Shown piece by piece: positions 1-8,900 of a stretch of DNA of 39,860 nt. The position numbers were made by a program, and so were the translations under genes. Position 1 is the first letter of the stretch. Each line of letters starts with the position of its first letter. The DNA lies in contig AOLX01000003.1 of NCBI GenBank assembly GCA_000336895.1, positions 8,592 to 48,451 on the forward strand. The letters run 5' to 3'. The stretch is from Haloarcula argentinensis DSM 12282. Lineage in GTDB: Archaea; Halobacteriota; Halobacteria; Halobacteriales; Haloarculaceae. Below the pieces are notes generated by a model. The model did not search any database. It was not told the origin of the DNA and saw only the letters and a program-made list of their open reading frames with translations.

Positions 1-646
1 TTACGGCCATGAAAACGCCACCCCAATCGAGTTCTTCGACGTAGTAGGCCGGTGCCGACAGGACTTGCTCGCGGCCAATCGCCTCCACTGTCTCGGTGCG
101 GAAGAGGTTGTACTCGTACAGCGGTGGCTTGGTCCTCGTAGCAAGGTCTTCGATGGTTTCGTCCTCGCCGATAGCGAGGCCACCGCGACGGCCAAAACCC
201 CACAGGGGCCCAAATATTTGTGCTATCTCTGCTAAGCCGCGTACATACCTCATTCGTCTATTTTTGACGGTATCTAAAGTCTCCTTTTTTGGATCTTCCA
301 GCGAATATATCCATGTGGTTAGAGATAAGTGGTGATATGGTGACGTAGCCAGCAATCCCATCCCAGAATTATCGAATCCTACTTCGATCGTATGATCAAT
401 ATTTGAATGGCCAGTTGATAAAGAAACGTGACACATTGAAGCAGTAGTCATAATTTCAGCCGCCTCCTCGTTGTCGGCATCAATTGTACTTCTATGATCA
501 CCATCACGGTAATGAATCACATGATGTTTTTCGCCATTTGATCCATCGCCTTGGTTATAAAACATACTAAATAGCGTCTCATATGCCTGCTGAGAGGGGG
601 GCTCCTCAAATACAAATCCGAGTTCAATACTGTCGTAATCTTTCAT
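1..646 (-). CDS. Immunity-like protein, 3' end outside window (partial)
   Basis: An open minus-strand frame starts at ATG 646 (protein begins MKDYDSIELGFVFEEPP) and runs off the left edge after 215 codons without a stop. I recognise no named domain. The protein is soluble and acidic, with no signal peptide or membrane segment. It begins 10 bases after the stop of the toxin C-terminal frame ending at 657, which is the usual position of an immunity gene. I therefore infer that it protects against toxin A. It shows no similarity to the paralogous immunity pair at 2377 and 3923. The rest of the gene lies left of the window. Confidence 0.6.
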   Translation of the reverse strand, partial: MKDYDSIELGFVFEEPPSQQAYETLFSMFYNQGDGSNGEKHHVIHYRDGDHRSTIDADNEEAAEIMTTASMCHVSLSTGHSNIDHTIEVGFDNSGMGLLATSPYHHLSLTTWIYSLEDPKKETLDTVKNRRMRYVRGLAEIAQIFGPLWGFGRRGGLAIGEDETIEDLATRTKPPLYEYNLFRTETVEAIGREQVLSAPAYYVEELDWGGVFMAV

Positions 647-656
647 TTTTGATGAC

Positions 657-1631
657 CTATCCAGTGATTATTTTGTCGCTTGATTCATCAACGACTTTAA
701 TATCAACATTCGAATGATTCGATTCATCCATCTCAGATATATCTTTTTTCATCTGTATAATTTGGGACGCCACTATGTCGTCGTCGCCTATTTTGTTAGC
801 TCGTACTTCCAAGGTATTCCCGTCAAAGGCTACGCTATCGTGCTCTTCCATCACACTGAGCTTCTTATTGAATTGGGATCTGACTTGTTGTTCATCATAT
901 CCGAACGAGCCTTTCGATTCGACTATCTTGCCGGACTCCTTGACTTGGATGTCTAACTCTCCAACTCTTTCTTTTCCATCATAGACTTCAATATTCATCC
1001 GCTCGATATTCGCGGAACCAATTTCGTCAGCCCGGCGCACTTCGTCAAGCGCACCGCGAACGTTCCCAGAGTCACCTGCTTGGATGAAATCATCCACGGG
1101 ACCGCTATTCAGACCATCGACACCTTCCAGATTGTCAGCGAGTGTGGCGAATTTCTCGATCTCCTCCAGATCAGCATTCCCACGGTCGTATTGCCGTGCG
1201 AAGGCACTCCGTAGTTCTTCAGCACGATTGACATCCAGATCAAGCACCCGCTGGAGTCCATCACCGCCTAACTTGTCAACTAGCTGTCACCAGCGCCGTC
1301 AGTCTCAGCGATGAATTGCTTGGCCCGGCGTTGCTGAGTACCGTCGAGGAAGTCGACTTTCCGGACAGCCCGGTCAAGTTGTTTGTAGGAGTCGAAGTGC
1401 AGTATCAGAGAGAATACCGCGTTTCTATGCCCGAGGCGACGTTCGTACGGTCGTAGTCGCCTCAGAGAGTTGCAGCAGTGCGGCCCTGCCGTTGACGTTG
1501 ATTCCGAGCGATTCGAGCGCTTCGCGGCCCGTTTCGCCGGTCGTCCGGATGGCACGAGTGGTCTTCGACATGGATTTGGCACCGTTGTCGTTGATTCACT
1601 TCCAGGTATCCGAGTCCATCTCGCGCAACTG
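657..1631 (-). pseudogene. Polymorphic-toxin C-terminus A, broken precursor with nuclease-like tail
   Basis: The last 196 codons (657-1247) are open. They hold a helical pre-toxin segment (NVRGALDEVRRADEIG) and then a domain with GELDIQV followed by VESKG, a D...ExK arrangement like PD-(D/E)xK nucleases. Upstream, coherent coding continues only by changing frame. KQLDRAVRKVDFLDG and AETDGAGD are followed by a one-base frameshift near 1283 into LVDKLGGDG. A second frame change lies near 1400-1445. Further upstream, REMDSDTWK is followed in frame by TGA at 1596-1598. The long secreted N-terminal part is absent. The domain aligns with the tails at 3165 and 4663. Toxin function is inferred from architecture and the adjacent immunity-like gene. 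It is probably not produced as a full-length protein. Confidence 0.6.
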
Positions 1632-1695
1632 CTAAGTCGTCTGCTGGCGGACGGGCAATCAGTCGCGAAATTCGTCAAAAGAGAGGACCTATCAG

Positions 1696-2208
1696 CTACT
1701 TCTCGGTGCCGCCGAGTCTCTCACGCCACTCATCTAACAGCGGTTCGACGTACTCAGAACCAGCATCGGGATCGTACTCACGGATGGTATCAAGATATGT
1801 CTGGGCCGCGCCAGCAATGGCCTCGGCGAGCGCTTGCGTCGGCGCGACGGCTTCCGGCTCGGGGAGTTTCGGTGATTGTTCCCCGCGGTAGTCGGGGTTT
1901 TCGACGGCCTCTTCGCTGTAGCAGAACGCGAGATTCGTCCGCCCATCGCCGGCTGGTTCGAACACGAGATACATCGCGTCGATGTAATAGTCATAGACAT
2001 ATCTTTCCTGAGTGAGAGCGGCTAATGCACCTTCGAGGAGGCCGATTACATAGGGTTCAATGAAATCTCTAGTATAGGCATCAGAGCTTCCCAGAATATG
2101 TGTCTGATCGACTTGCAGCCGTGCGCCCACCGAAATATCTACATTACCCTGTTGAAAGGCATCATGCGCTCGATCGTCGAAGTCAAAGACTAACGAAACC
2201 TTAGTCAT
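1696..2208 (-). CDS. Immunity-like protein
   Basis: A 170-residue acidic soluble protein beginning MTKVSLVFDFDD. I choose ATG 2208 because its ATGA overlaps the TGA stop (2205-2207) of the toxin-tail frame upstream, the classic coupled toxin/immunity junction. A TTG two codons earlier is also open. No signal peptide, membrane segment or named family is recognised. Its partner would be the fragment at 2205-2376, whose sequence is unrelated to the ExK tails, so this module is a different specificity class. The function is inferred from position only. Confidence 0.6.
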   Translation of the reverse strand: MTKVSLVFDFDDRAHDAFQQGNVDISVGARLQVDQTHILGSSDAYTRDFIEPYVIGLLEGALAALTQERYVYDYYIDAMYLVFEPAGDGRTNLAFCYSEEAVENPDYRGEQSPKLPEPEAVAPTQALAEAIAGAAQTYLDTIREYDPDAGSEYVEPLLDEWRERLGGTEK

Positions 2209-2376
2209 ACCCAATCACCAGCAGGGAAAGACCATTTTTCTACTGACCCACCCGATTTCGGGTAAGCGGTATGAATCGACCCATCATCTTTCACGATCAC
2301 TTTCGTGCACTCAATACCACAATTATGTCCATTATTAGATGGTTTTAGTGTATATTGTAATCCTATTGCGGATCTA
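2205..2376 (-). pseudogene. C-terminal stump of a second toxin type (possible RNase fold)
   Basis: A frame ending at 2205 encodes about 55 residues with the C-terminal run VKDDGSIHTAYPKSGG, then KWSFPAGDWV and stop. A terminal T-A-Y-P motif after a beta strand is often seen in BECR-fold RNase toxins of contact-dependent and other polymorphic systems. I offer this only as resemblance. The fragment sits directly behind the stop of the immunity gene at 2377 and has no start, secretion domain or pre-toxin region. It therefore looks like a leftover toxin end cut off when another module was placed upstream. Its stop overlaps the next immunity gene by ATGA. Confidence 0.45.
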
Positions 2377-3165
2377 TTACCTACGCTCGTCGATAAATGG
2401 TGACTCGAACTCATCGGCCGGGTCATTGGGTACAGTCCCTATTCCCGAACCTGGATCCAGTGACAGGTCATACCAGAAGTCGCCACCGTCTTCTTCACAC
2501 TTCACAATTACTGGTGAAAGGGTCTCATCCAGTTCCGAGAGAAACTCCCCGAGGTACGCTCTGTTTGCCCGGTCAGTATCGGTCAGTTCGGTATCGGACT
2601 TCTTTATCCAGATGTCACTCCGGAGTCCGACACTGAAGGTGTACATGTACTCTGACTCTATTGGGCTGTCTTCGCTGGTAGGCCAAAACGAGACGCTGAG
2701 TGAGAGTGGATCTGGCGGTGTGAAATTCGATGGATCGGGTTCCCCTTTGTGATACCTTACGCAGTCCTCCTGCTCGATGTACACGTCTTCGTCACCCAAT
2801 CGAACGCGCAACCGGTTGTGATCGAAGTTGAGACCACTGATAAACCGTGTTCCAGAACCGTCGATCGTCATGGATTCGGCGAAATCCGTCCACGAAATCC
2901 CGTCTTCATCTGCCAGTTCGCGCCTCACGGATTTCTCGTTGCCGCCACCAGGGCTGAGAGACTCGATGGGCTGGTTATCAGGATACACATCGAGAGAGTA
3001 GGAGAATTCAGTGGGCGTGATGAAATTGCCAAACAACGCAAACAGCTGTTCGCAATGATTTTCCATTTCCACCGCTTGTTCGGCGAAGGTCGACGCCGAT
3101 GACGGGACATCGAAATGCCAAACAACACCGATCTCCCCTGACACTCGAATCTCCTGATCAGTCAT
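2377..3165 (-). CDS. Immunity-like protein, paralogue of the 3923 gene
   Basis: An acidic protein of about 262 residues. The start ATG at 3165 (MTDQEIRVSGEIG) forms TAATG with the stop of toxin tail B. An ATG two codons earlier (3171) is open, but the paralogue begins MTETNRPEVRV at the matching place, which favours 3165. The N-terminal third aligns with the protein at 3923-4666 (VPSSASTFAEQAVEM against VPSSATTCAEQAKEM, then similar LFALFGNF/LYKALGDF stretches). Later blocks such as IPDPLELTV/PPDPLSLSV also match. No known domain is recognised. Pairing two paralogous immunities with two paralogous toxin tails strongly supports a cognate relationship. Confidence 0.65.
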   Translation of the reverse strand: MTDQEIRVSGEIGVVWHFDVPSSASTFAEQAVEMENHCEQLFALFGNFITPTEFSYSLDVYPDNQPIESLSPGGGNEKSVRRELADEDGISWTDFAESMTIDGSGTRFISGLNFDHNRLRVRLGDEDVYIEQEDCVRYHKGEPDPSNFTPPDPLSLSVSFWPTSEDSPIESEYMYTFSVGLRSDIWIKKSDTELTDTDRANRAYLGEFLSELDETLSPVIVKCEEDGGDFWYDLSLDPGSGIGTVPNDPADEFESPFIDERR

Positions 3166-3746
3166 TACCATGATTTGACCGAGACGACGTCGCCGTTTTC
3201 GAACACGACTCTGATTTCATTTGCGTTTACCTCATCTGCTTCCGATGCAGCATCCCGCACTGCTTCTTTTGCTGAACTCTTACTGGTCGCCTCGCCTCTC
3301 GCTCGCAGTTCCAAGACACTGTTGTCTTCCGTGATTCCGATAACATCTGCCTCTTGCGCGCTACTGTACTTGTCGTTAATATCTTCAATCTTCTCGCCGA
3401 CCCATTTCTCTGTGAATCCGCTAGCAGTTCTCGTTTTCACTTCCACGAACTCTTTGTTTCCACCGTTAGTGACTTTGAGGTCGTAGGCTCCATTCCCTGG
3501 TTCTGGTTCGACACGATTCACGTCGTCGGCGTAGCGAATGGCACTCGCTGCTTCACCACTCTAGCCCCGGACCTGCCGTGGATTATCTGCGACCTCATCC
3601 AGCAGTTCACCTGGACGGCCACAAGTTCGTCGCTGTCGATGGCGCTGTCCTCGTAGGCTCTGCGCAGGTGCCACTGAGTTGTCCTGACATTGTCGGGCAC
3701 CACCACGCGGATGGTGCCGTCGCCACCCCGGATGATGAAGTCGGAG
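3165..3746 (-). pseudogene. Polymorphic-toxin C-terminus B with nonsense codon and frame break
   Basis: The open tail (3165-3521 from an internal GTG) carries YDLKVTNGG followed by EFVEVKTR, a D...ExK nuclease-like core. It ends with LELRARGEATSKSSAKEA and a VVFENGDVVSVKSW finish that aligns with tails A and C. Upstream in the same frame, GELLDEVADNPRQVRG is interrupted by TAG at 3561-3563 before SGEAASAIRYADDVNRVE. This is the same kind of pre-toxin linker as in A. Before that, coding-like sequence (GTIRVVVPDNVRTTQWHL) is in another frame, so a shift lies near 3612. Bases 3747-3922 show nothing coding. The toxin is probably silent while its immunity gene is open. Confidence 0.55.
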
Positions 3747-3922
3747 TCACACCTCGCCGATGCCGGGCCAGCGATTCGCCCAGTTTACGTTAGTCAGTCT
3801 CAAAAATCTCTATTCGAGATAGGCCATCGACCAGCTCAGTTCCGGGGACAGCGGCATGAGAAGGTTGTTATCGGATAGATACTCGCTGCAACTAACAGAT
3901 AGACACATAGATATCCGAGCCA

Positions 3923-4666
3923 TCAGTAGATTGCCTCCGGCTCTAACTCGATGTAATCGTCGTCACTACTGTACACCGACAGGTCGTTCCAGAAATCACT
4001 GGTCCTGTACTTGTCCCGCTGTACCGACGTAGCCGAGATGGCGTCAGCGATGTCTGCAAAGAAATCAAGGAGATACGCTCTATTCTTTCTGCCACTCTCA
4101 GAGTTTCGCAACCAGAGATCACTGTGCATCGCGACTGAGACGGTCAACACGTGGTTTGTAGTCACTGACTGAATATTCTGTGCTGGTCGGTGGGTAACAG
4201 TCAGCTCCAGTGGATCTGGGATGGCCATGTCTTGACGACATTTACCATTCCGGTATGGTGTGCAGTCACTCCGCTCAATAGTATAATCTGTACCATCGAA
4301 GTGAATTTTGTAACGGTTCCGGCCGAACGGAACACGTGGAATCCAACGTACGTTTGGCCCAGCAACATCGGTGGACTCGATGAACTCTGATACACGGATT
4401 CCATCTTCGTTACGCAATTCTTGAATCACGCCCTCACCAGTATCGCCGTCTGGTCTAATTTCTGTATCTTTACCAAGTTTATGTATGCAATAACTTATCT
4501 CAATCGGAACAAGAAAATCGCCGAGCGCTTTGTACAATTGGTCACAAAACTGGATCATCTCCTTAGCCTGTTCGGCACAGGTCGTCGCCGATGATGGCAC
4601 GACAAACTCCCATGTAAGCCCCGCTGCCATCGATACACGAACTTCCGGTCTATTGGTTTCAGTCAT
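3923..4666 (-). CDS. Immunity-like protein, paralogue of the 2377 gene
   Basis: A 247-residue protein beginning MTETNRPEVRVSMAAGL. Its ATG overlaps the stop of toxin tail C (CCATGA), giving translational coupling. It is related along its length to the 2377-3165 protein but clearly diverged, as expected for immunities to related toxins. It has no membrane segment and no named domain. The role as inhibitor of the nuclease-like tail encoded at 4663-5027 is inferred from the overlap and the paralogy. Confidence 0.65.
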   Translation of the reverse strand: MTETNRPEVRVSMAAGLTWEFVVPSSATTCAEQAKEMIQFCDQLYKALGDFLVPIEISYCIHKLGKDTEIRPDGDTGEGVIQELRNEDGIRVSEFIESTDVAGPNVRWIPRVPFGRNRYKIHFDGTDYTIERSDCTPYRNGKCRQDMAIPDPLELTVTHRPAQNIQSVTTNHVLTVSVAMHSDLWLRNSESGRKNRAYLLDFFADIADAISATSVQRDKYRTSDFWNDLSVYSSDDDYIELEPEAIY

Positions 4667-5027
4667 GGTTCGACCGTGATAGTGTCACCGTTATCAGCGA
4701 CCCAACGAATTTCATCTACCTGTGCTGTCACCCTATCACCGAGTACAGTCTCCACGGTAGACTGGGCCGATGATAACTCATCAGCTGGTGACCTCGTCCT
4801 AATTTCTAGCACCTGTGGATTCTCGGAGACATCTACATCCGTGTCGCCAAGCGCATTGTTATGCTTCTTGTTCATATCAGATATTTGGGTGTCAATGTAC
4901 TTATAATTCACATCGTCCTCCGCCCGGTTTTCACTTCGACATATTCGGTCTCTTCACCTTCCGTAACAGCCATATCGTAATCATCATTCTGACCAGGTTC
5001 CATCTCAACTTCGGCACCAAGTCTCAC
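4663..5027 (-). pseudogene. Polymorphic-toxin C-terminus C, single-base frameshift
   Basis: The downstream frame (VNYKYIDTQISDMNKKHN to DEIRWVADNGDTITVEP) aligns with toxin tail B. Its missing N-terminal part is in another frame just upstream: GAEVEMEPGQNDDYDMAV then EYVEVKTGRR and stop. Adding one A to the AAAA run (T-run 4928-4931 on the plus strand) joins them as VEVKNRAEDDVNYKYID. This restores the D...ExK core seen in B. The start of the visible frame is GTG 5027, only 8 bases left of the stop codon of the membrane protein gene at 5035. The lesion removes the catalytic region from the tail unless it is a sequencing error. Confidence 0.6.
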
Positions 5028-5034
5028 AGCGGAG

Positions 5035-5811
5035 TCACGACCGCCACCGTGCAATGACGCTCCCGATAAGGTACCAGCCAATAAGTGCGTATGCGTCGAG
5101 CAAGCCGGTGATATTTCCAGAGGGGGTGTACCCCAGCAGGACCCAGTTAATTCCGATAACCGGAAGTACGGTCGGGACTGTGCCGAGCAATCCGAGATAG
5201 AAAACAGGTGTGGCCAGCCCTGCTACCCCGACAAGCAGCACGTACCTGGTTGCAAACACCCGCCGCGTTTCGGCCACTGGTACCACGTCAGGAAGCGTGA
5301 CCGGAATATCTTTGTGGGCCGCCAGTACACGAACAGCAGCATCGGTGTACCGAGCTGGAGTGTAGAGAATCAGCATCCCGACCACGAAATTCGGTAAGTG
5401 AACGAGCGGAACAACGGACCACAATCCGCCGATATCGGACATCCCGTAGGTTGTGAGCGGCCAGATATACTGTCCGAATTGACCCGCAGTCGACGTTACC
5501 ATCACCGACTGAAGAGTGCCCACAGTCACGATAGTGAGTAGCCCGGTCAACCACGTCGGCCGGGCGACAGCACCGAGGAGTTCCTTAAGCGACACGTGTT
5601 CATCGAAGGTCCAAGTGGGATCAGCCGGTGGGTCGGTAGCTAGTAGTGATTCGTGACCTTCTCGCATCCCAACTGCCCAGGTTCGGATCTTCATGACGCC
5701 GAGGACAAATCCAGAGATGCCCAGCAACACCATGCTAATCACGCCGAGAGCCAGACTGAAATCGGCAAATGATGGGAGACTGAGACCGACCATATTTTCA
5801 CTAGTCGCCAT
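5035..5811 (-). CDS. Multi-pass membrane protein, unknown function
   Basis: A 258-residue hydrophobic protein with about six predicted membrane segments. The first is FSLALGVISMVLLGISGFVL. Others centre on LTGLLTIVTVGTL, LPNFVVGMLILYTP, YVLLVGVAGLATPV and LIGWYLIGSVIARW. The charged loop between the first two (MREGHESLLATDPPADP) would face the cytoplasm if the N-terminus is outside. No family is recognised. It lies immediately upstream of the toxin module chain on the same strand, so co-transcription is possible. Whether it helps the modules or is merely the insertion boundary cannot be told. Confidence 0.6.
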   Translation of the reverse strand: MATSENMVGLSLPSFADFSLALGVISMVLLGISGFVLGVMKIRTWAVGMREGHESLLATDPPADPTWTFDEHVSLKELLGAVARPTWLTGLLTIVTVGTLQSVMVTSTAGQFGQYIWPLTTYGMSDIGGLWSVVPLVHLPNFVVGMLILYTPARYTDAAVRVLAAHKDIPVTLPDVVPVAETRRVFATRYVLLVGVAGLATPVFYLGLLGTVPTVLPVIGINWVLLGYTPSGNITGLLDAYALIGWYLIGSVIARWRS

Positions 5812-5986
5812 GTTGAAAATAACCGCATATAAAATCTGTGGGGCAGTGGAAGCTTGAGTGACCCTGTCTCGTCACGGCGGGCGTAACTGTGGGCGCACTG
5901 TTTAGTTCTACATACTCGCCATCATAAATATATGGCCACTCTGTGAACCGCTCTAACTATGATTCAGCATCTATTCAACAAAGCAG

Positions 5987-8900
5987 TTATTTGTACTCGT
6001 GAGTTTCTCTGACCGCTCGGTGGAACTCTACTGTGAGGAGTTCTTCAATGCTGAACTTCAGATGAATTGTGTAACCTCCATAGGGATTGTATCTAACTGG
6101 TTCACTGAAGCCAGAGCTCATAATACTCCACTGGACCTCGGAATATGAATAATCAGTCTCGGGGTTCTCGATGATTGTATTTTCCAAGGTCGAATCACTA
6201 CCACGGTTTCCACTATAGACCTCTGATAAGCCATCGTCATTCCGTCCAGCTCCAATGATATGTCCTGTCTCGTGCATGATCGTTTTTCTGAGTGGCAGTC
6301 GATTCGCATCTTCCGCGTCGTCCTGAAAAATAACAATTCCAAAGTCTCGTCCCCACTGGCCATCGCCGTCGCTTGACGCAACTCCACCGACTGCTGTCCA
6401 ATCTGGAATCGGGCCTAGGCCGTCCCCACCACTGGGTGTCAGATAGAGGTATACTTTATTTTCCGTGTCGTCATGGTAGTTCTCTTGAATCTCGTCTGCA
6501 TCATCACGAGTCGTTGGTGGATACTCATTGTCGAAATCCGTCCACCAAGACCCAGACGCATGGGTCAGATCGTCATGTGTCAGTTTATCATCTATATGGT
6601 ATTTTACGTTTACATCGTACATCTTATAATTGTTTCCGGCTCCCTTAACCGCATTAATCATTACAGGGTCAACATCATCGTCGTAGTCAACCTCAACTGA
6701 GAGGGTTGGTGATGGGGTAATAGAGGATGAAGTTGGATTGCCAGATTGGCTCTTGTCAACGGTTAGCCAGTGAAGTTCACCGATATGGAGATTTGAATGT
6801 TCATCTAATGCATCACCATCGATATCAGTGCCACTTGGTGACGCTGCTTCCCAAGTGTCGTGATACCCGGCCTGCTCAGAGACGATCTCGTCGCCTTCAA
6901 TCCCATTTCCAGTGTTGAGGTGCTCGCGGTATAGTACCACGTTGTCAGTGTGGCCAACGCCATAGACGCCAATCCAGCCGTCCCAGTATCCGTCGCCGTC
7001 CGTATCAGGGTGTCTCGGATCTGTCCCAAAGGACAAATCAGAATCTTCAACGATAGCTGTTGTGCGCCATGTACTCGTCTGTTGGGTCAGCCCCTTGACC
7101 TCTTGACCATCTGTTAGGCCGTCATCATCAGAGTCTGGGTCAAGTGGATCAGTCCCTTCGGTGACCTCTCGCTCGTTTCCAAGCCATGTGTCTGTCCGGT
7201 CCGAGCCATCAAGAGCTGTGAAGACGAGTTTGTCCTGCGGACTCGAAGCAGAGTCGTCGATCACGAAGTCAAAATCTGCGCTGCCATCGTCAATATCAAC
7301 CCGGCCATATGTCGACGTGAATCCAATAACCCGCCGTTGACGGGGTGTGAAAGACTCAATGAGTGCTTCGCTTTGTCTAACCCGCGGATCTCCAGACGAT
7401 GCCTTAGACGGATTTAGACCCAAGTTCTGCTCTCTTCCATCCCATAGTCCGTCATTATCAGTATCCGCGTCAAGTGGACTCGATTTGATGCGTTTAGACT
7501 GCGCCTGATTATCCATTGAGGCACCCCGGGGACTGTTCGTACCAGCCACAGCGCCAGGCCCGACCTGAATTGTCCGAGTTTCAAATTCGGTCCCGTCTGA
7601 CAAGCCATCGTGGTCTGTATCTCGGTCCGAGAGATCACTGTGGAAAGACGTAATCGTCATCCGATCCGCGACACCCAGTGGCCCGTACGAGACTTCTTGA
7701 GCATCGTTGACTCCATCCCCATCTGTGTCGGCATCGTAGGGGTCAAGATCTACGAGATGGAATCCGTGAAACATCGCGATTATCTCTTGTCGTTCTATGT
7801 AGTCATACAGAGAATCATCATCTGAATCCGCGTACACCCTCGTTCGGAAGCTCGCTTCAACATTATGTGCTTCAACCGAAATTCGAAACTGGTCTCCGGG
7901 CAACGACTCTAAGTCGATGCTTCGAGTATTCTTCCCGTTCGTGTCTAATTGTAGTTTTCGAGTCCAGTCACTGTTGACAGCTGATATCTCGGCAGTAAGC
8001 GATGGGTTTGTTCCCATTGGTTCTGATTTGTGGTAAAGCTCAAGCTTTTCAGAATCAGATTGACGGAATTCCAATATTGCATTTGTCGTATTCCGTTCAC
8101 TCACAGTGTTAGATTGTATCAGATTTCCTGAAGCAGAACCTTTTCGAGCACCTCCAGTGTTCGCTTTCAATTGAGACTGTGGCCGGAACCTGACCCGATA
8201 CTGTCGGCCCGTATTTGGACTCTGTTGTGGTCCCGGGAGACTCATTGGCCGAATGCAAAAAGTCTGATTTCCGTTGGTAGAGCCATTTTCTATGGAGATG
8301 TTCTGCAGTATTTCCCCGGATGTTGGGGGCCCTTCCTCATAGCATGGATTTTTATCTGAATTTTGATCTTCCGTCCCAGCGACAAGTCGCAGCTCCGTCT
8401 CATCATAGGACACCGGTGCATCATTATCGAATATAACAGGGGAGGCCGGTGTCGAATCCCAGTGGCATTCTCCCGAACAGTCAAATGAGGTGAGGTTTGA
8501 ACGCGATAGTGGAGTCTTCGGGGCAATGCTATCTGCCGCAACAAACTCCCCTTGAATACTGGCAGATAGTGCAGGCACAAAGAAAGAAAAATTCTGCACG
8601 GTAGCCGAAATGGTTCTATTTTCAGCATCCACTGTGGAATTGATTGGCTGATACGGTTGCGATGTAGACCCATTCCATTTTAACATTGTCACTCGTTGGA
8701 GATCCGATTCTGGAATTGAGGAGTTGATCGGCATCGTCACCGTCGCTGACTCGAATGAGGTCTGATTTCTCACGTGAAGAATAGGTCCTGCAGTCCTGTT
8801 AGTTTCGTTAACATCAGAAGAAAGTGTCTCCACAGAAACGTCCTGGGAAACCCCCATTGTCCCGCGAATTTCTACCGTCGCGTTTGAACTCTCTGGAGAG

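Noticed and set aside
1..213. 70-residue minus-strand frame at the left edge
   Set aside because: It is an out-of-frame shadow of the longer open frame from ATG 646, which has better protein character and the correct module position.
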